Of a stretch of 64,000 bases of DNA, positions 20,870-30,327 are shown in pieces; the first letter of the stretch is position 1; every line of letters starts with the position of its first letter. The stretch is from Aquatica leii (taxonomy: Eukaryota > Arthropoda > Insecta > Coleoptera > Lampyridae). The stretch covers positions 58,862,093 through 58,926,092 of the forward strand of contig CM069437.1 in the NCBI GenBank assembly GCA_035610365.1. Direction: 5' to 3'. A program made the position numbers and the translations under genes. The notes below the pieces were generated by a model. The model was not told the DNA's origin. It saw only the letters and a program-made list of their open reading frames with translations, and searched no databases.

Positions 20870-22507
20870 AATAAACCACTTCGTACATTAAAACGAGCTC
20901 CACTGCTTTCGGGCAAAAACGCATAAGGTCGACCACGTTTGAAAGGTAGAAGTAAAATTAAACTTTGTATGAAAACAACTGGCATATTTCTTAAACTAAA
21001 AATACATATATAATTAAAAATAAAATACAAAATTAAGTATGCATTTTTAAAATAAAATAAATTTAGATAACTTAAATCAACTTCTTAAATGTAATGGAAC
21101 TACTACCTTAAAATAACATTTATGGTTTTGCAGTAAGTTAAAACAAAAAATATTATTCAAAAAATGTTTTTGATGTTACTTTTAAAAAATATTTTTTATT
21201 GAAAATATATTTTGAAATATTTTACCTAGATTTGCGCATTGGAGAAAGCACATAAAGGAAGTTATTAATATACTCAAAAAATAAACATAAATATTTATAC
21301 ACTACTTAGTCGTCGACGAATTATTCCAAAAATTTTAACAAAATTGTCTTCTCTATTTATCGTCGACTTTGCTTTACTTTTAACGATGTGGGTCATTTGT
21401 TTGCTTCTGTGTACTGTATAGGTGTATATATACTCAACATAAGTATCAGTCTCATCAGTGACCATACAAATCACTTTAAATTGGAACTTGTGGTGTAAGT
21501 TATACAAAAAAAACGATAAATTGATTAACACCGTATTCAGTTTTTTTCAAAAGAAATGATGTACTGTGCTTCGAAACGTCTGTACAGAGTGACTTTAATA
21601 AAACAAATATAATAAGACAAATATACTGTTACGAGCTTGAAACTTTAATTTATTCTAAGTATTTACACGACTATTATAAATATAACTAATGAGCTAAACT
21701 AAAACACAAAACAACTAACTAAGAAAATTATAACTAACAAATTAATAAAATAATCACTTACTATAATATGTATAACACTGTAACTTTAGGTTTTTAAATA
21801 AACACCGTTAACGATAAGATAGTTGTATTCCCATTTACACGATACCCGCGTGAAAACACCAAATGTGCACTTATTTATTTATCTAACAAGAACCTGGACA
21901 CAACGCCCACTGGTCACAACGTCCACTCTTTCTTTTAGTCACAATGGTTATCTTGGTCACCACGCGCACCGATACTGGTTCCGCAATGTATTGTACTTAT
22001 GTAATTTAAATTACTTGTAATCTGTTATAAGTTTACACACGTGATTGTTGCGTCACCAGCAAAACTATTTAAATACCGCATCGGTAAGTTAAGTTCATGT
22101 TTGATGTCAAATTCGCACCAACCGCCATCTAAGATAATCATTAAACGTATCATTTACTTCGACGATTGCTTTATTTGTCTAAAGACACGACAATAGTATT
22201 TCTATATACAAATAATATACTTTGATCATTTGTTGAAAATACAAAGCAGATTCTTTTGATTCATATAAAATAAAATGAATAGTTTCAATTAGCGATTTTG
22301 ATTTTTTTCTCAAATATGTTTAAACTAAAGCGAGTAGAAGTGGACATACAGAAGTTAAGCTAACTGTCGTCAACAAGGTGGCCATAACTAGAGTTGGCCT
22401 TATTACCAGAAGTTAAGAGTGGGTGTTGTAACCAAGGTGGCTTTTGTGACCAAAAACTATATTTGGGGGGTGTGGCTAATTGAACCCGTGCCGAATAGAA
22501 AAATTCG
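20870..22507. other. Non-coding AT-rich sequence
   Basis: No gene is supported. The minus strand at 21531-21295 has a 78-codon frame (KFQFKVICMVTDETDTYV) vaguely like a piggyBac transposase segment, too short to call. Variants of TCACAA repeat at 21910-21960. Confidence 0.35.
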
Positions 22508-22511
22508 GGTA

Positions 22512-22993
22512 TGTTACCGTCCCCTCCAATAGAGACGTTTCCACCACCTCAACCGCAACGTCCCACTTCCTGCTCAGAGCTGCCCTACCACTCGAGACCG
22601 CCTGAGGGCAGCGGCAACTGTTTAAAAGCGGGACCCGAAATCGGCAGAAGCATTCCACTTTGGGAATCAGTGCTGGTTAAGACACCTTTCCTTAATGGGC
22701 GGCTGAGTCTGGCCGTCCAGCACTTACTCTAAGTGGCAGCTCCGACTACGCTGTCTATTACCACGCGTTATAGCATTTGGTTGTTTATTTGTATATATAT
22801 TTTGTATTACTATTTTCTTGTATATATATGTTAGTTATTAATATAGTATTAAGAGACGCTAGTTTTCTTCCGGAAGCACGCTCTCGCGCTTCGCTAAAAA
22901 TACGCGCCGCGAACCGCCGTTAGTCGATTATACGGCCGCCACCACGGTTCCTCGCCGCCCTCCTTCACCGCCGCCAGACGTCGGAAGGTAACA
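22512..22993 (+). repeat. 5' LTR of element A
   Basis: 482 bp. It contains a TATATA-rich segment near 22790 and a GC-rich 3' third. Confidence 0.9.
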
Positions 22994-22995
22994 AT

Positions 22996-23013
22996 TGGCG
23001 CCCTAGAACGTGG
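22996..23013 (+). other. Primer-binding site of element A
   Basis: TGGCGCCCTAGAACGTGG starts two bases after the LTR, the usual place for a tRNA primer site. Confidence 0.7.
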
Positions 23014-23194
23014 GGCTCAGTCGGAAGCAACGTGCACCGGCCCACACCTGAGAAGTCTCACAGCAGTCGACCAGCGTCCATCCAAACGACGATCACCGCC
23101 GTCAACCACCGTCCGCCGAGACGACACACAAAAATCCCGGCCTGGACCCGGTAAACTCCAGTGCCCAACAATATCATCATCAACATCAATCACA

Positions 23195-23470
23195 ATGAAT
23201 GTCGACCAAGTCGACAACTTATTGGCAACGCTTCGCCAGCTGCTACTCGCACAACCTACTAGCCGACCCTTGCCAACGTTTAGCGGAGACCTGACAGAAG
23301 ACCCGGTAGCATTCATACAACAACTTGAACTGCGATTTCAAGAAGAATCAACCACCGAGGAGCAGCGTCTCTCCCTGACGAAACGAGCATTGAAAGGCCG
23401 AGCAGCAGAATGGTGGAACATCTACGCCGACTTTGCAACGCGCTTCCAGCAGTTTAAAGATTTTTTCTAA
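23195..23470 (+). CDS. Truncated gag of element A
   Basis: 91 codons from a good ATG (CACAATGAATG). The product begins with a leucine-rich helix and continues PTFSGDLTEDPVAFIQQLEL, a typical retrotransposon gag capsid start, then LKGRAAEWWNIYADFATRFQQF. The related element B has the equivalent KWWKTYASFATTVEEFVELL region. The frame stops at 23468-23470 inside what should be the capsid, so it cannot make a full Gag. Confidence 0.7.
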   Translation: MNVDQVDNLLATLRQLLLAQPTSRPLPTFSGDLTEDPVAFIQQLELRFQEESTTEEQRLSLTKRALKGRAAEWWNIYADFATRFQQFKDFF

Positions 23471-23547
23471 AAGAATTTTCTGGATGTCGACCGACGCTGA
23501 ATGCTGACGACACCAACCACCAGCATTACCAAACCACGAGTAAGACG

Positions 23548-23964
23548 ATGTCAGAGCCCCTCGAGCATCCGGAATTTGTCTCAAACCTCGAATCCGCTCT
23601 TGATCTGACATTGGAAAGCACACCACCAGCCGAACTACCACTAATACCGACCGACGAAACAAGAAACCCAGAACCTGCCACTACGTCACACGTTGCCGTG
23701 AACGCATCTTTGGCCTGCCTTGAGGAACCTCAACCACTCTGTACGCAGACGGTCTTCACGATACCGAACCTGCAACTAGTGGAAACAAACCCGACAGAAG
23801 GAGACCAGCAAGAACTTCACCAACGTGCGGAAGTGACCTGTTCTGAGAAGTTAGGGACGCTATTCACCGACGCAAGCTCACATCCCGTTTGCTTCGAGGA
23901 CGCGCAACCATACGGCTCAGAAATCGCCTTCACGATGGAGATTCCGCAGCCCCGACAGAAGTAA
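23548..23964 (+). CDS. Pro/Glu-rich frame of element A, unknown function
   Basis: 138 codons, acidic and proline-rich (EPLEHPEFVSNLESALDL, TPPAELPLIPTDETRNPEP). It has no protease or nucleic-acid-binding motif. A second overlapping frame (23889-24377) carries on into the 3' LTR with TPPEIWKETPQPVET, suggesting a frameshift in an original longer protein. It looks like a linker or post-gag region left after loss of pol. Confidence 0.45.
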   Translation: MSEPLEHPEFVSNLESALDLTLESTPPAELPLIPTDETRNPEPATTSHVAVNASLACLEEPQPLCTQTVFTIPNLQLVETNPTEGDQQELHQRAEVTCSEKLGTLFTDASSHPVCFEDAQPYGSEIAFTMEIPQPRQK

Positions 23965-24156
23965 ACGAAGAGGATCCCCACGCTCCTAAACTGAAGACGC
24001 GAGCCAGTTCCAGAACCTCAAGAATCTATACGTCTACTTTAGACTACAAACAACGTCGCTGCCTTGCAACACCGCCTACCCAACAAATTCCGACGCCTCC
24101 AGAAATTTGGAAAGAAACTCCGCAGCCGGTGGAAACGTCTTCGAAGCGGGAGGGTC

Positions 24157-24640
24157 TGTTACCGTCCCCTCCAATAGAGACGTTTCCACCACCTCAACCG
24201 CAACGTCCCACTTCCTGCTCAGAGCTGCCCTACCACTCGAGACCGCCTGAGGGCAGCGGCAACTGTTTAAAAGCGGGACCCGAAATCGGCAGAAGCATTC
24301 CACTTTGGGAATCAGTGCTGGTTAAAACACCTTTCCTTAATGGGCGGCTGAGTCTGGCCGTCCGGCACTTACTCTAAGTGGCAGCTCCGACTACGCTGTC
24401 TATTACCACGCGTTATAGCATTTGGTTGTTTATTTGTATATATATATTTTGTATTACTATTTTCTTGTATATATATGTTAGTTATTAATATAGTATTAAA
24501 AGACGCTAGTTTTCTTCCGGAAGCACGCTCTCGCGCTTCGCTAAAAATACGCGCCGCGAACCGCCGTTAGTCGATTATACGGCCGCCACCACGGTTCCTC
24601 GCCGCCCCCTTTCACCGCCGCCAGACGTCGGAAGGTAACA
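24157..24640 (+). repeat. 3' LTR of element A
   Basis: 484 bp, differing from the 5' LTR by about half a dozen changes, including one TA-repeat length change. Confidence 0.9.
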
Positions 24641-24644
24641 GGTA

Positions 24645-25102
24645 TGTTGTCCCCACCAGGATCACCTGCTCGCCGCAGGGCCCTTCGGTGCGACAACCAA
24701 CCACGGCGCAATACGCCGATGGAGGCGGTCTCGCAAGAACTACGCAAAAGAGTATAAAACCGGCGCTTCCAGCGATCAAGATAGAGAGGTGCTTGACTGC
24801 TTGGCGCGGAAAGACTCCTTCGCTTAATGATCCTCTGAGTCTGGAAGATCACCAACCAGCTTGCGATACTCGAGAGCGCGGTTTAGGTACTCTTGTAACA
24901 GCAAATGTATATAGTTAATATTGTAAATATTATTGTTAGTTCACGATGTTATTGTAATATATAGTTAATAAACCTGCATTCTGCTAGACTTGGGTGTTGT
25001 TTTTCCTAAATCGCGATAAAACGGTATTACGCGTACCACATACCGAGTCCGGAAGATACCGACGCCGACGTCGCGACGCCTTCCCCCGACTCCACGGTAA
25101 CA
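24645..25102 (+). repeat. 5' LTR of element B
   Basis: 458 bp. It contains AATAAA at about 24967 and a GC-rich end. Confidence 0.9.
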
Positions 25103-25104
25103 AT

Positions 25105-25122
25105 TGGCGGCCCGGAACGTGG
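25105..25122 (+). other. Primer-binding site of element B
   Basis: TGGCGGCCCGGAACGTGG lies just after the LTR and is close to the site of element A. Confidence 0.7.
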
Positions 25123-25207
25123 GACCTAACTTCGAAAAAAAATTCCGAAGTAGCGAGCAACGAGCTGCAATCGACGAGGAACCCGCCTCCGACGAGCGAA
25201 AGGAAGA

Positions 25208-27163
25208 ATGCCGGTAAATACTCGAGCAACCGAACTGGACGACGGCGCACTTACGTCCAGTGGCGCCCAACAATGCAAGGAAGAAAAAAAGCTTACGTCA
25301 GAAAAAGCACACGAGATGCTGCGACGCCTCGCCGCCTTCTGGCCAGAAGAAAAAGAAACGCTCGTCTTTAAAGGGACACAGCTAGAGGACCCCGACAAGT
25401 TCCTACAAAAAATCGAACCGCTTCTGGAGGAAGCAAACACCGACGAAAAGAAGCTGAAGATAGCCGCCAGCAGCCAGCGCGACGCCGCCGCAAAATGGTG
25501 GAAAACTTATGCCAGCTTCGCCACGACGGTGGAAGAATTCGTTGAACTGCTGCGCGCCGAATATGACGACGTCGCCGCCCGTAACCAGCTAAAAAGCCAA
25601 TACTACGGAAAGAAGCAGGGTCAAGGCGAACCAGCGGCCGAATTCCTCGACAGGAAAAGCAAACTTGCGAGGCGCCTGGGTATCAACCCCGCAAACGATA
25701 TTGCGATGTACATCAGCCAGCTACAACCGGCTGTACAACTACATTTTATTGACTGCACTCTAGTCAACCTGTTGGCATTAGTGAAGAAAGCCACAACAGT
25801 AGAAGCCGCATTAAGAAATATAAAAACAACCGAGCTCCGACCGGCACCGGCCACCGACCGACCGTGCAAACCACAGCTGCCCCGATGCCAGTACTGCCCC
25901 GAGCACCATTTCAATCGGGACTGCCCAGAGCTAGCACGGAGGCAAGCTCTGAGAAACGAATTAAAAAGAGACAACAACGCTCCGTCTCTAAACGCGGTAA
26001 ACGTCCGCCAAAACCTGCCCAGAACGAAAGTGATCATCGAGGACCGAGAAGCAGAAGTCATCTTCGACTCCGGGGCCACCCACAATTTTATACGACGAGA
26101 CGCCTTCACGACGGCGATACAAGCATCCGAATTCCAAGAAGCCACCACTGCGGCCGAGACGAAAATGCCAATCCTCGCCGAAACTGTGATGCCGTTTCAA
26201 GTAGGAGGTCACGCCAGCGTGTGCAGAGCCCTCGCCGTCGACGCTCTTGTTTCGCCACTCGTCCTCGGACAAGACTGGTTACGACAAGAGGATGCCGTCA
26301 TGGATTTTGGCCGCCGGCGCACGCATTACCGCACTGACGTCCGTCGCACCGTTCACTGGGAACAAACAGGAGAAATAGAAACGATCAGCGCTGCGGCTGT
26401 CAAAGCTGACGTAATCCCGCATGTTCCGCCTGCCGAAGCTGAGACGAAACTCCAAGCGCTTAGTGTCGACGGCCAAGAAGAGGAACCGCCTGACCACCTG
26501 TCCAGGCAACCTCAAGCGACTCCACCGGAGAGCGAAGACGAGGCACCACCCCTTCCGCCGCCCGACCACACCGCTGCCGGAGACCAAGTCATCTGCACGC
26601 GTACCCACTTGACGATAAAGGTACCAGAAGAGCAACGGGAAGTCACTAAAATCCCACGCGTTACCACAGCCAGGAACAAGGTCCAAAACCAGGGACCCCA
26701 TGCCAACTACGTAATCGAACGACGGCCACCACCGGACGCAGGTCCAACTCCAGAAGTTGCCACCGTTCCAGATCCGGCGCGACTAGCCGCTCCGCCTTGG
26801 GCCCATCACCAGCCGCCACCGGCTACCACGACGCCCATTCCGGCGATCAACAGCATCGCGGGACCATCCTTGACGGGGGGGGGGGGGAATGTTGTTCCCA
26901 CCAGGGTCACCAGCTTGCCGCAGGGGCCTTCGGTGCGACAACCAACCACGGTGCAATACGCCAATGGAGGCGGTCCCGCAAGAACTACGCAAAAGAGTAT
27001 AAAACCGGCGCTTCCAGCGATCAAGATAGAGAGGTGCTTGACTGGTTGGCGCGGAAAGACTCCTTCGCTTAATGATCCTCCGAGTCTGGAGGATCACCAA
27101 CCAGCTTGCGATACTCGAGAGCGCGGTTTAGGTACCCTTGTAACGGCGAATGTATATAGTTAA
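25208..27163 (+). CDS. Gag-aspartic protease polyprotein of LTR element B
   Basis: 651 codons, uninterrupted, ending inside the 3' LTR. Residues about 45-195 are a Ty3-type capsid (ETLVFKGTQLEDPDKFLQKI, AAAKWWKTYASFATT, FLDRKSKLARRL). Residues about 226-240 hold a zinc-knuckle-like CQYCPEHHFNRDC, with spacing C-x2-C-x3-H-x4-C, one residue shorter than usual. Residues about 280-400 are an aspartic protease: VIFDSGATHNFI carries the catalytic Asp, and VLGQDWLRQEDAVMDF is the second strand. The remaining 230 residues are proline-rich and disordered, then LTR-encoded. No RT follows. An intact frame this long suggests the Gag-PR product has been kept functional, perhaps packaging its own RNA while borrowing RT and integrase. 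Confidence 0.85.
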   Translation: MPVNTRATELDDGALTSSGAQQCKEEKKLTSEKAHEMLRRLAAFWPEEKETLVFKGTQLEDPDKFLQKIEPLLEEANTDEKKLKIAASSQRDAAAKWWKTYASFATTVEEFVELLRAEYDDVAARNQLKSQYYGKKQGQGEPAAEFLDRKSKLARRLGINPANDIAMYISQLQPAVQLHFIDCTLVNLLALVKKATTVEAALRNIKTTELRPAPATDRPCKPQLPRCQYCPEHHFNRDCPELARRQALRNELKRDNNAPSLNAVNVRQNLPRTKVIIEDREAEVIFDSGATHNFIRRDAFTTAIQASEFQEATTAAETKMPILAETVMPFQVGGHASVCRALAVDALVSPLVLGQDWLRQEDAVMDFGRRRTHYRTDVRRTVHWEQTGEIETISAAAVKADVIPHVPPAEAETKLQALSVDGQEEEPPDHLSRQPQATPPESEDEAPPLPPPDHTAAGDQVICTRTHLTIKVPEEQREVTKIPRVTTARNKVQNQGPHANYVIERRPPPDAGPTPEVATVPDPARLAAPPWAHHQPPPATTTPIPAINSIAGPSLTGGGGNVVPTRVTSLPQGPSVRQPTTVQYANGGGPARTTQKSIKPALPAIKIERCLTGWRGKTPSLNDPPSLEDHQPACDTRERGLGTLVTANVYS

Positions 27164-27347
27164 TATTGTAAATATTATTGTTAGTTCACGACGTTATTGT
27201 AATATATAGTTAATAAACCTGCATTCTGCTAGACTTGGGTGTTGTTTTTCCTAAATCGCGATAAAACGGTATTACGCATACCACATACAGAGTCCGGAAG
27301 ATACCGACGCCGACGTCGCGACGCCTTCCCCCGACTCCACGGTAACA
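26890..27347 (+). repeat. 3' LTR of element B
   Basis: 458 bp. The gag-protease frame terminates within it at 27161-27163. Confidence 0.9.
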
Positions 27348-27351
27348 GGTA

Positions 27352-27909
27352 AGCGTTGACATAGACGCATCTAAAACCAGCCGGTTATTTTCTAAGACTG
27401 CCCTAAGTTGTCAAATAGACAATGCAGGCAAGAATAAAACGAGTCACATGGAAAAAGACTATCAAAATTCAGAGATAATAAACAAGAAGAAAACAGAGCC
27501 TAAGAAAAAAATAAAAGTATCAATTAATAAACCATGAACCAAAGTGTAAAAAAATCAAACTAAAAGAAACACCACAGCAAAATAAAGTTATCAAAGGTTA
27601 GACTAAAATGGAAATAACAGGCTAGACAGAAATGCTTACATATAAAAAAATTGAAAAATACAATAATAAATATAAATAATAATAAAATAGCAATAATGGA
27701 TAGAATTCTGCAGTACATTAAAACAAATATATTTTTTTAAATTTTATAGTAAAGAACAAGTTTATAAATAAATTTACTCTTAAATACAATATTTTGTAGC
27801 AGGTCTTTCCACTATTAAATGCTCATTCTGAAATACTTTTTAAAGCGTAAATTCAGTGTAGGTACATGCCAAAAATTAAATTAAAAAAATTACTTTTCTA
27901 TAAAAAAAA
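27352..27909. other. Non-coding AT-rich sequence downstream of the kinase gene
   Basis: A-rich sequence. It probably holds the 3' UTR of the thymidylate kinase (transcribed leftward); no perfect polyadenylation hexamer was noticed on the minus strand close to the stop. Confidence 0.4.
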
Positions 27910-28253
27910 TTATACATTTTTGGTATAATCCTCCTTATTACAATGATTCAGTAAGTACTTAAAAGGTGCATTACTATTAGCAACATTCTGTACGGATTCA
28001 ACTATGTTATTCAATAGATCCTCATGTACTTCGTCAAAACTGCTGTTTGCATCAATAATCTTCCAGTTGTCTTCCGACTGACTAAATTTATCATAAATCT
28101 TGTTGACTTTTTGCTGCATTACGGATGTTTCATAACGCTCTTCACCAAAACCAGGCCGACTTTTTTGAGTGTCTGATTTAATTCGTAGAAACAGAACCTT
28201 GTCGGGTTTTAATAAACCAATTTCTGGTTGCAAACACCAGTCAATGGACATAC
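27910..28253 (-). CDS. DTYMK: Thymidylate kinase, exon 2
   Basis: The acceptor TTTACAG ends at 28254, and the joined codon gives Gly109 followed by MSIDWC, matching the family (LDWC). The exon carries KPDKVLFLRI (about 124-133), the lid region with RPGFGEERYE at 141-150, and ends ...YTKNV with the stop at 27912-27910. The intron is only 46 bp. Confidence 0.95.
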
Positions 28254-28299
28254 CTGTAAATCCTATTTCATTTACGTACTACTAGCATAAATTACGCAC

Positions 28300-28624
28300 C
28301 TTTAGCTGCTGAAAAAGCAACACCCGAATAAAAGTATCGATCCACTACTAAAGTAATACCACTGCTAAGTTTCTCCTTCATTTTCTCCACATTTTCCCAT
28401 CGATTTGCGGTAAATAAAAGATGAATGGCCTGGTCGTTTAGTTTGCAGTTCTTATCAGCCAAGTAGTTCGAAATCACCTGTCCTGTCCACGTAGTTCTAT
28501 CAGGAAATGCCATTCGTTCTGCTTTGATATTTTTCTGTTGCAAAGATTCAACCAACTTCATTGTTTGTGATGTTTTGCCGCATCTGTCTACTCCTTCGAC
28601 GACAATAAAAGCACCACGAGTCAT
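28300..28624 (-). CDS. DTYMK: Thymidylate kinase, exon 1
   Basis: dTMP kinase phosphorylates dTMP to dTDP with ATP in the only route to dTTP. The start codon at 28624 gives a 222-residue protein across two exons, close to the roughly 212 of the human enzyme. This exon encodes residues 1-108 plus the first base of 109. The P-loop is GVDRCGKTS at 11-19, the dTMP-binding FPDRT at 40-44, NRWE at 74-77, and the DRY motif at 95-97 (VVDRYFYSGVAFSAAKG). The donor is AAAG|GTGCGT at 28300/28299. All usual catalytic motifs are present and the frame is clean, so this is an active host gene. It stands alone on the minus strand between transposon-rich stretches. Confidence 0.95.
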
Positions 28625-28962
28625 TATGGTTTTCTAGAATATAAAAGCAAGAATGCAGTTTGAGAAAAAGCGCCAAAACACCTTCAAGCGTATTGTTTAC
28701 ATTGCTAACCTCAATTTTGACGTTTAAATCGATAGTGTCTCAGCTACCGTCACAAATATACCTACTTCCTACTTTTAAAAAAAATAAGAAAACCATTAAA
28801 AATAATCAATAAAGTAAAAACTACAAATGTAAAATGAGGATTATAGTCATTCACAGTACAGCTAATGATTAGTTTAAAGTTTGAATAACACCGGTTCACT
28901 AAAATACACAATATATTAAAATGTTTTTTTTAAACATTTCTATATCTAATTTGTTTTATACC
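28625..28962. other. Upstream region of the thymidylate kinase gene
   Basis: AT-rich; it should contain the kinase promoter (transcription leftward). No TATA box at a convincing distance was identified. Confidence 0.35.
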
Positions 28963-29750
28963 TTAAGCTGGATTCACATAAGCGTTATTGTATTTGTACT
29001 GCAGTTGCAGTGCAGTTGTAAAAACCTAATTATCCAGTGTCCTGTAAAATTCCAGTTACAATATGTGTGTTTTTCTTTAGTAATTTCCCGCATTCCATAG
29101 TATAGTTCTTCAAATGAACTCCATCTATCGTTATTACTACCTAGATTATTTCATCTATTATCTGTTATCTATATAAAGTTTGAATAGTTTATCGCTTATC
29201 TAATACTAGATAGTTTTTGAAAGAAAAAATAATATCTAAGTATATCTATATAATTTAAAAATTATCTATTTACAACACTGAGTGGTAGTGCAAAAGCTAA
29301 CAAGCTTTTAACTTTTACACTACACGTTTACAACCAAAGAGTATATACTGCTTACAACTACTAACAAACGCAAACAACTTGCGTGCTGGTTTTTTATTTC
29401 TGAGTTTCATCTTAAACTTTATGATCTTTGTAATACCTCAAAGGCGTTTTAATTGTTCGGAAATAAAAATTTAAGTATAACAGAAAAATCAGTTTGTTAC
29501 TTTTAATAAAAGATGCGATTCTAAGTATAAATAAATTATTAACCGACAAAAATAGAACGTTTACGATATTACTATATTTATTTCTGTTGTATAAATCACT
29601 AAAATACGGAATCAAATGCGCAGGCTTTCTGTAAATGCACTAAAGCTTATGTGAACGCTTCGACTTAAAAAATTCTACACTACACTACACAACTACACTG
29701 CAAGTGCAGTACCATTACACTAACGCTTATGTGAATGCTACTTTAGTTAA
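28963..29750. mobile_element. MITE with TTAA flanks
   Basis: TTAA at 28963-28966 and 29747-29750 borders a 780-bp AT-rich unit. The ends share ATTCACATAAGCGTTA in inverted orientation (28971 onward, and the complement TAACGCTTATGTGAAT at 29721-29736). A third, internal copy of CTTATGTGAACGCTT lies at 29646. No coding sequence is present. TTAA duplications point to the piggyBac or Kolobok superfamilies. Confidence 0.6.
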
Positions 29751-30327
29751 AACGTGGACAAACCTAGGAGTTAAACTTAATAGTAGTTTTTCAGAATACC
29801 ATAATAGAATCAATTAGAGTTTATAGTATATTAACTTGGGGAAGTGATGTTGCCAGGGAGTGCGCTCGCTGTTTATAAATTTAAAAATAGTATTTTGATT
29901 CACTTCAACCACACCGATAATCGGTTTTCGCACATAAACGAGACGAATGCAAACTTAGTGCGCGTGCCCAATTTCCTTCTTGTTCTCTGGTGCCTACTCG
30001 ACACCCGTACACTCCTTTGGTATATCAAAGTGGTACACCCTTTTTGCACCGTTTGCACTCTATTTGTTTTTGTTGGTGTTCTAACTACTTTATTTATCTG
30101 TTCTTTATTTTATTATCTAACGTTTTTTGGGTGTTTTAGTGCATAAACAAATTTATTTGGCAAGTTTTTAGTACCTTGTATTTATTTATAATGTATAAAA
30201 ATCATCATTTATAATTATTATTTCGAATTACTGGATATAATAAAAAGTTTATCGAAATCAAAAGATCACAATTATTAATAATAGTGATTTAAAACCCAAT
30301 CGCGCGCATATCTATGCGGTAAATTAA
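29751..30327. other. Non-coding sequence
   Basis: A 100-codon frame at 29844-30146 has no recognisable domain and atypical composition. Nothing else was seen. Confidence 0.35.

Larger units (their letters stand above)
22508..24644 (+). mobile_element. Non-autonomous LTR retrotransposon A
   Basis: LTRs at 22512-22993 and 24157-24640 are about 98-99 percent identical by eye. They begin TGTTACCG and end GGTAACA. GGTA flanks the element at 22508-22511 and 24641-24644. A primer-binding site beginning TGGCGCC follows the 5' LTR, and a purine run (CGAAGCGGGAGGG) precedes the 3' LTR. The 1.16-kb interior has only a gag start and Pro/Glu-rich frames, and no protease, RT or integrase. It must move using enzymes of another element. 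Confidence 0.9.
24641..27351 (+). mobile_element. Non-autonomous LTR retrotransposon B (gag-protease only)
   Basis: LTRs at 24645-25102 and 26890-27347 (458 bp each, about 95 percent identical by eye) begin TGTTGT and end GGTAACA. GGTA precedes the first and follows the second. A primer site starting TGGCGGCCCGGAAC follows the 5' LTR at 25105. A run of 13 G at about 26875-26887 takes the place of the polypurine tract. The only gene is a long gag-protease frame; RT, RNase H and integrase are absent. LTR divergence makes it older than element A. Confidence 0.9.

Noticed and set aside
21295-21531. Minus-strand frame vaguely like a piggyBac transposase strand
   Set aside because: Only one short stretch fits, with no DDE motif or TTAA ends.
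25621-27100. Several long minus-strand and alternate-frame readings over the gag-protease gene
   Set aside because: They are shadows caused by high GC at third positions of the real frame.
29844-30146. Plus-strand 100-codon frame near a MITE
   Set aside because: Hydrophobic and Cys/Phe-rich as expected from T-rich DNA; no domain or conserved motif.
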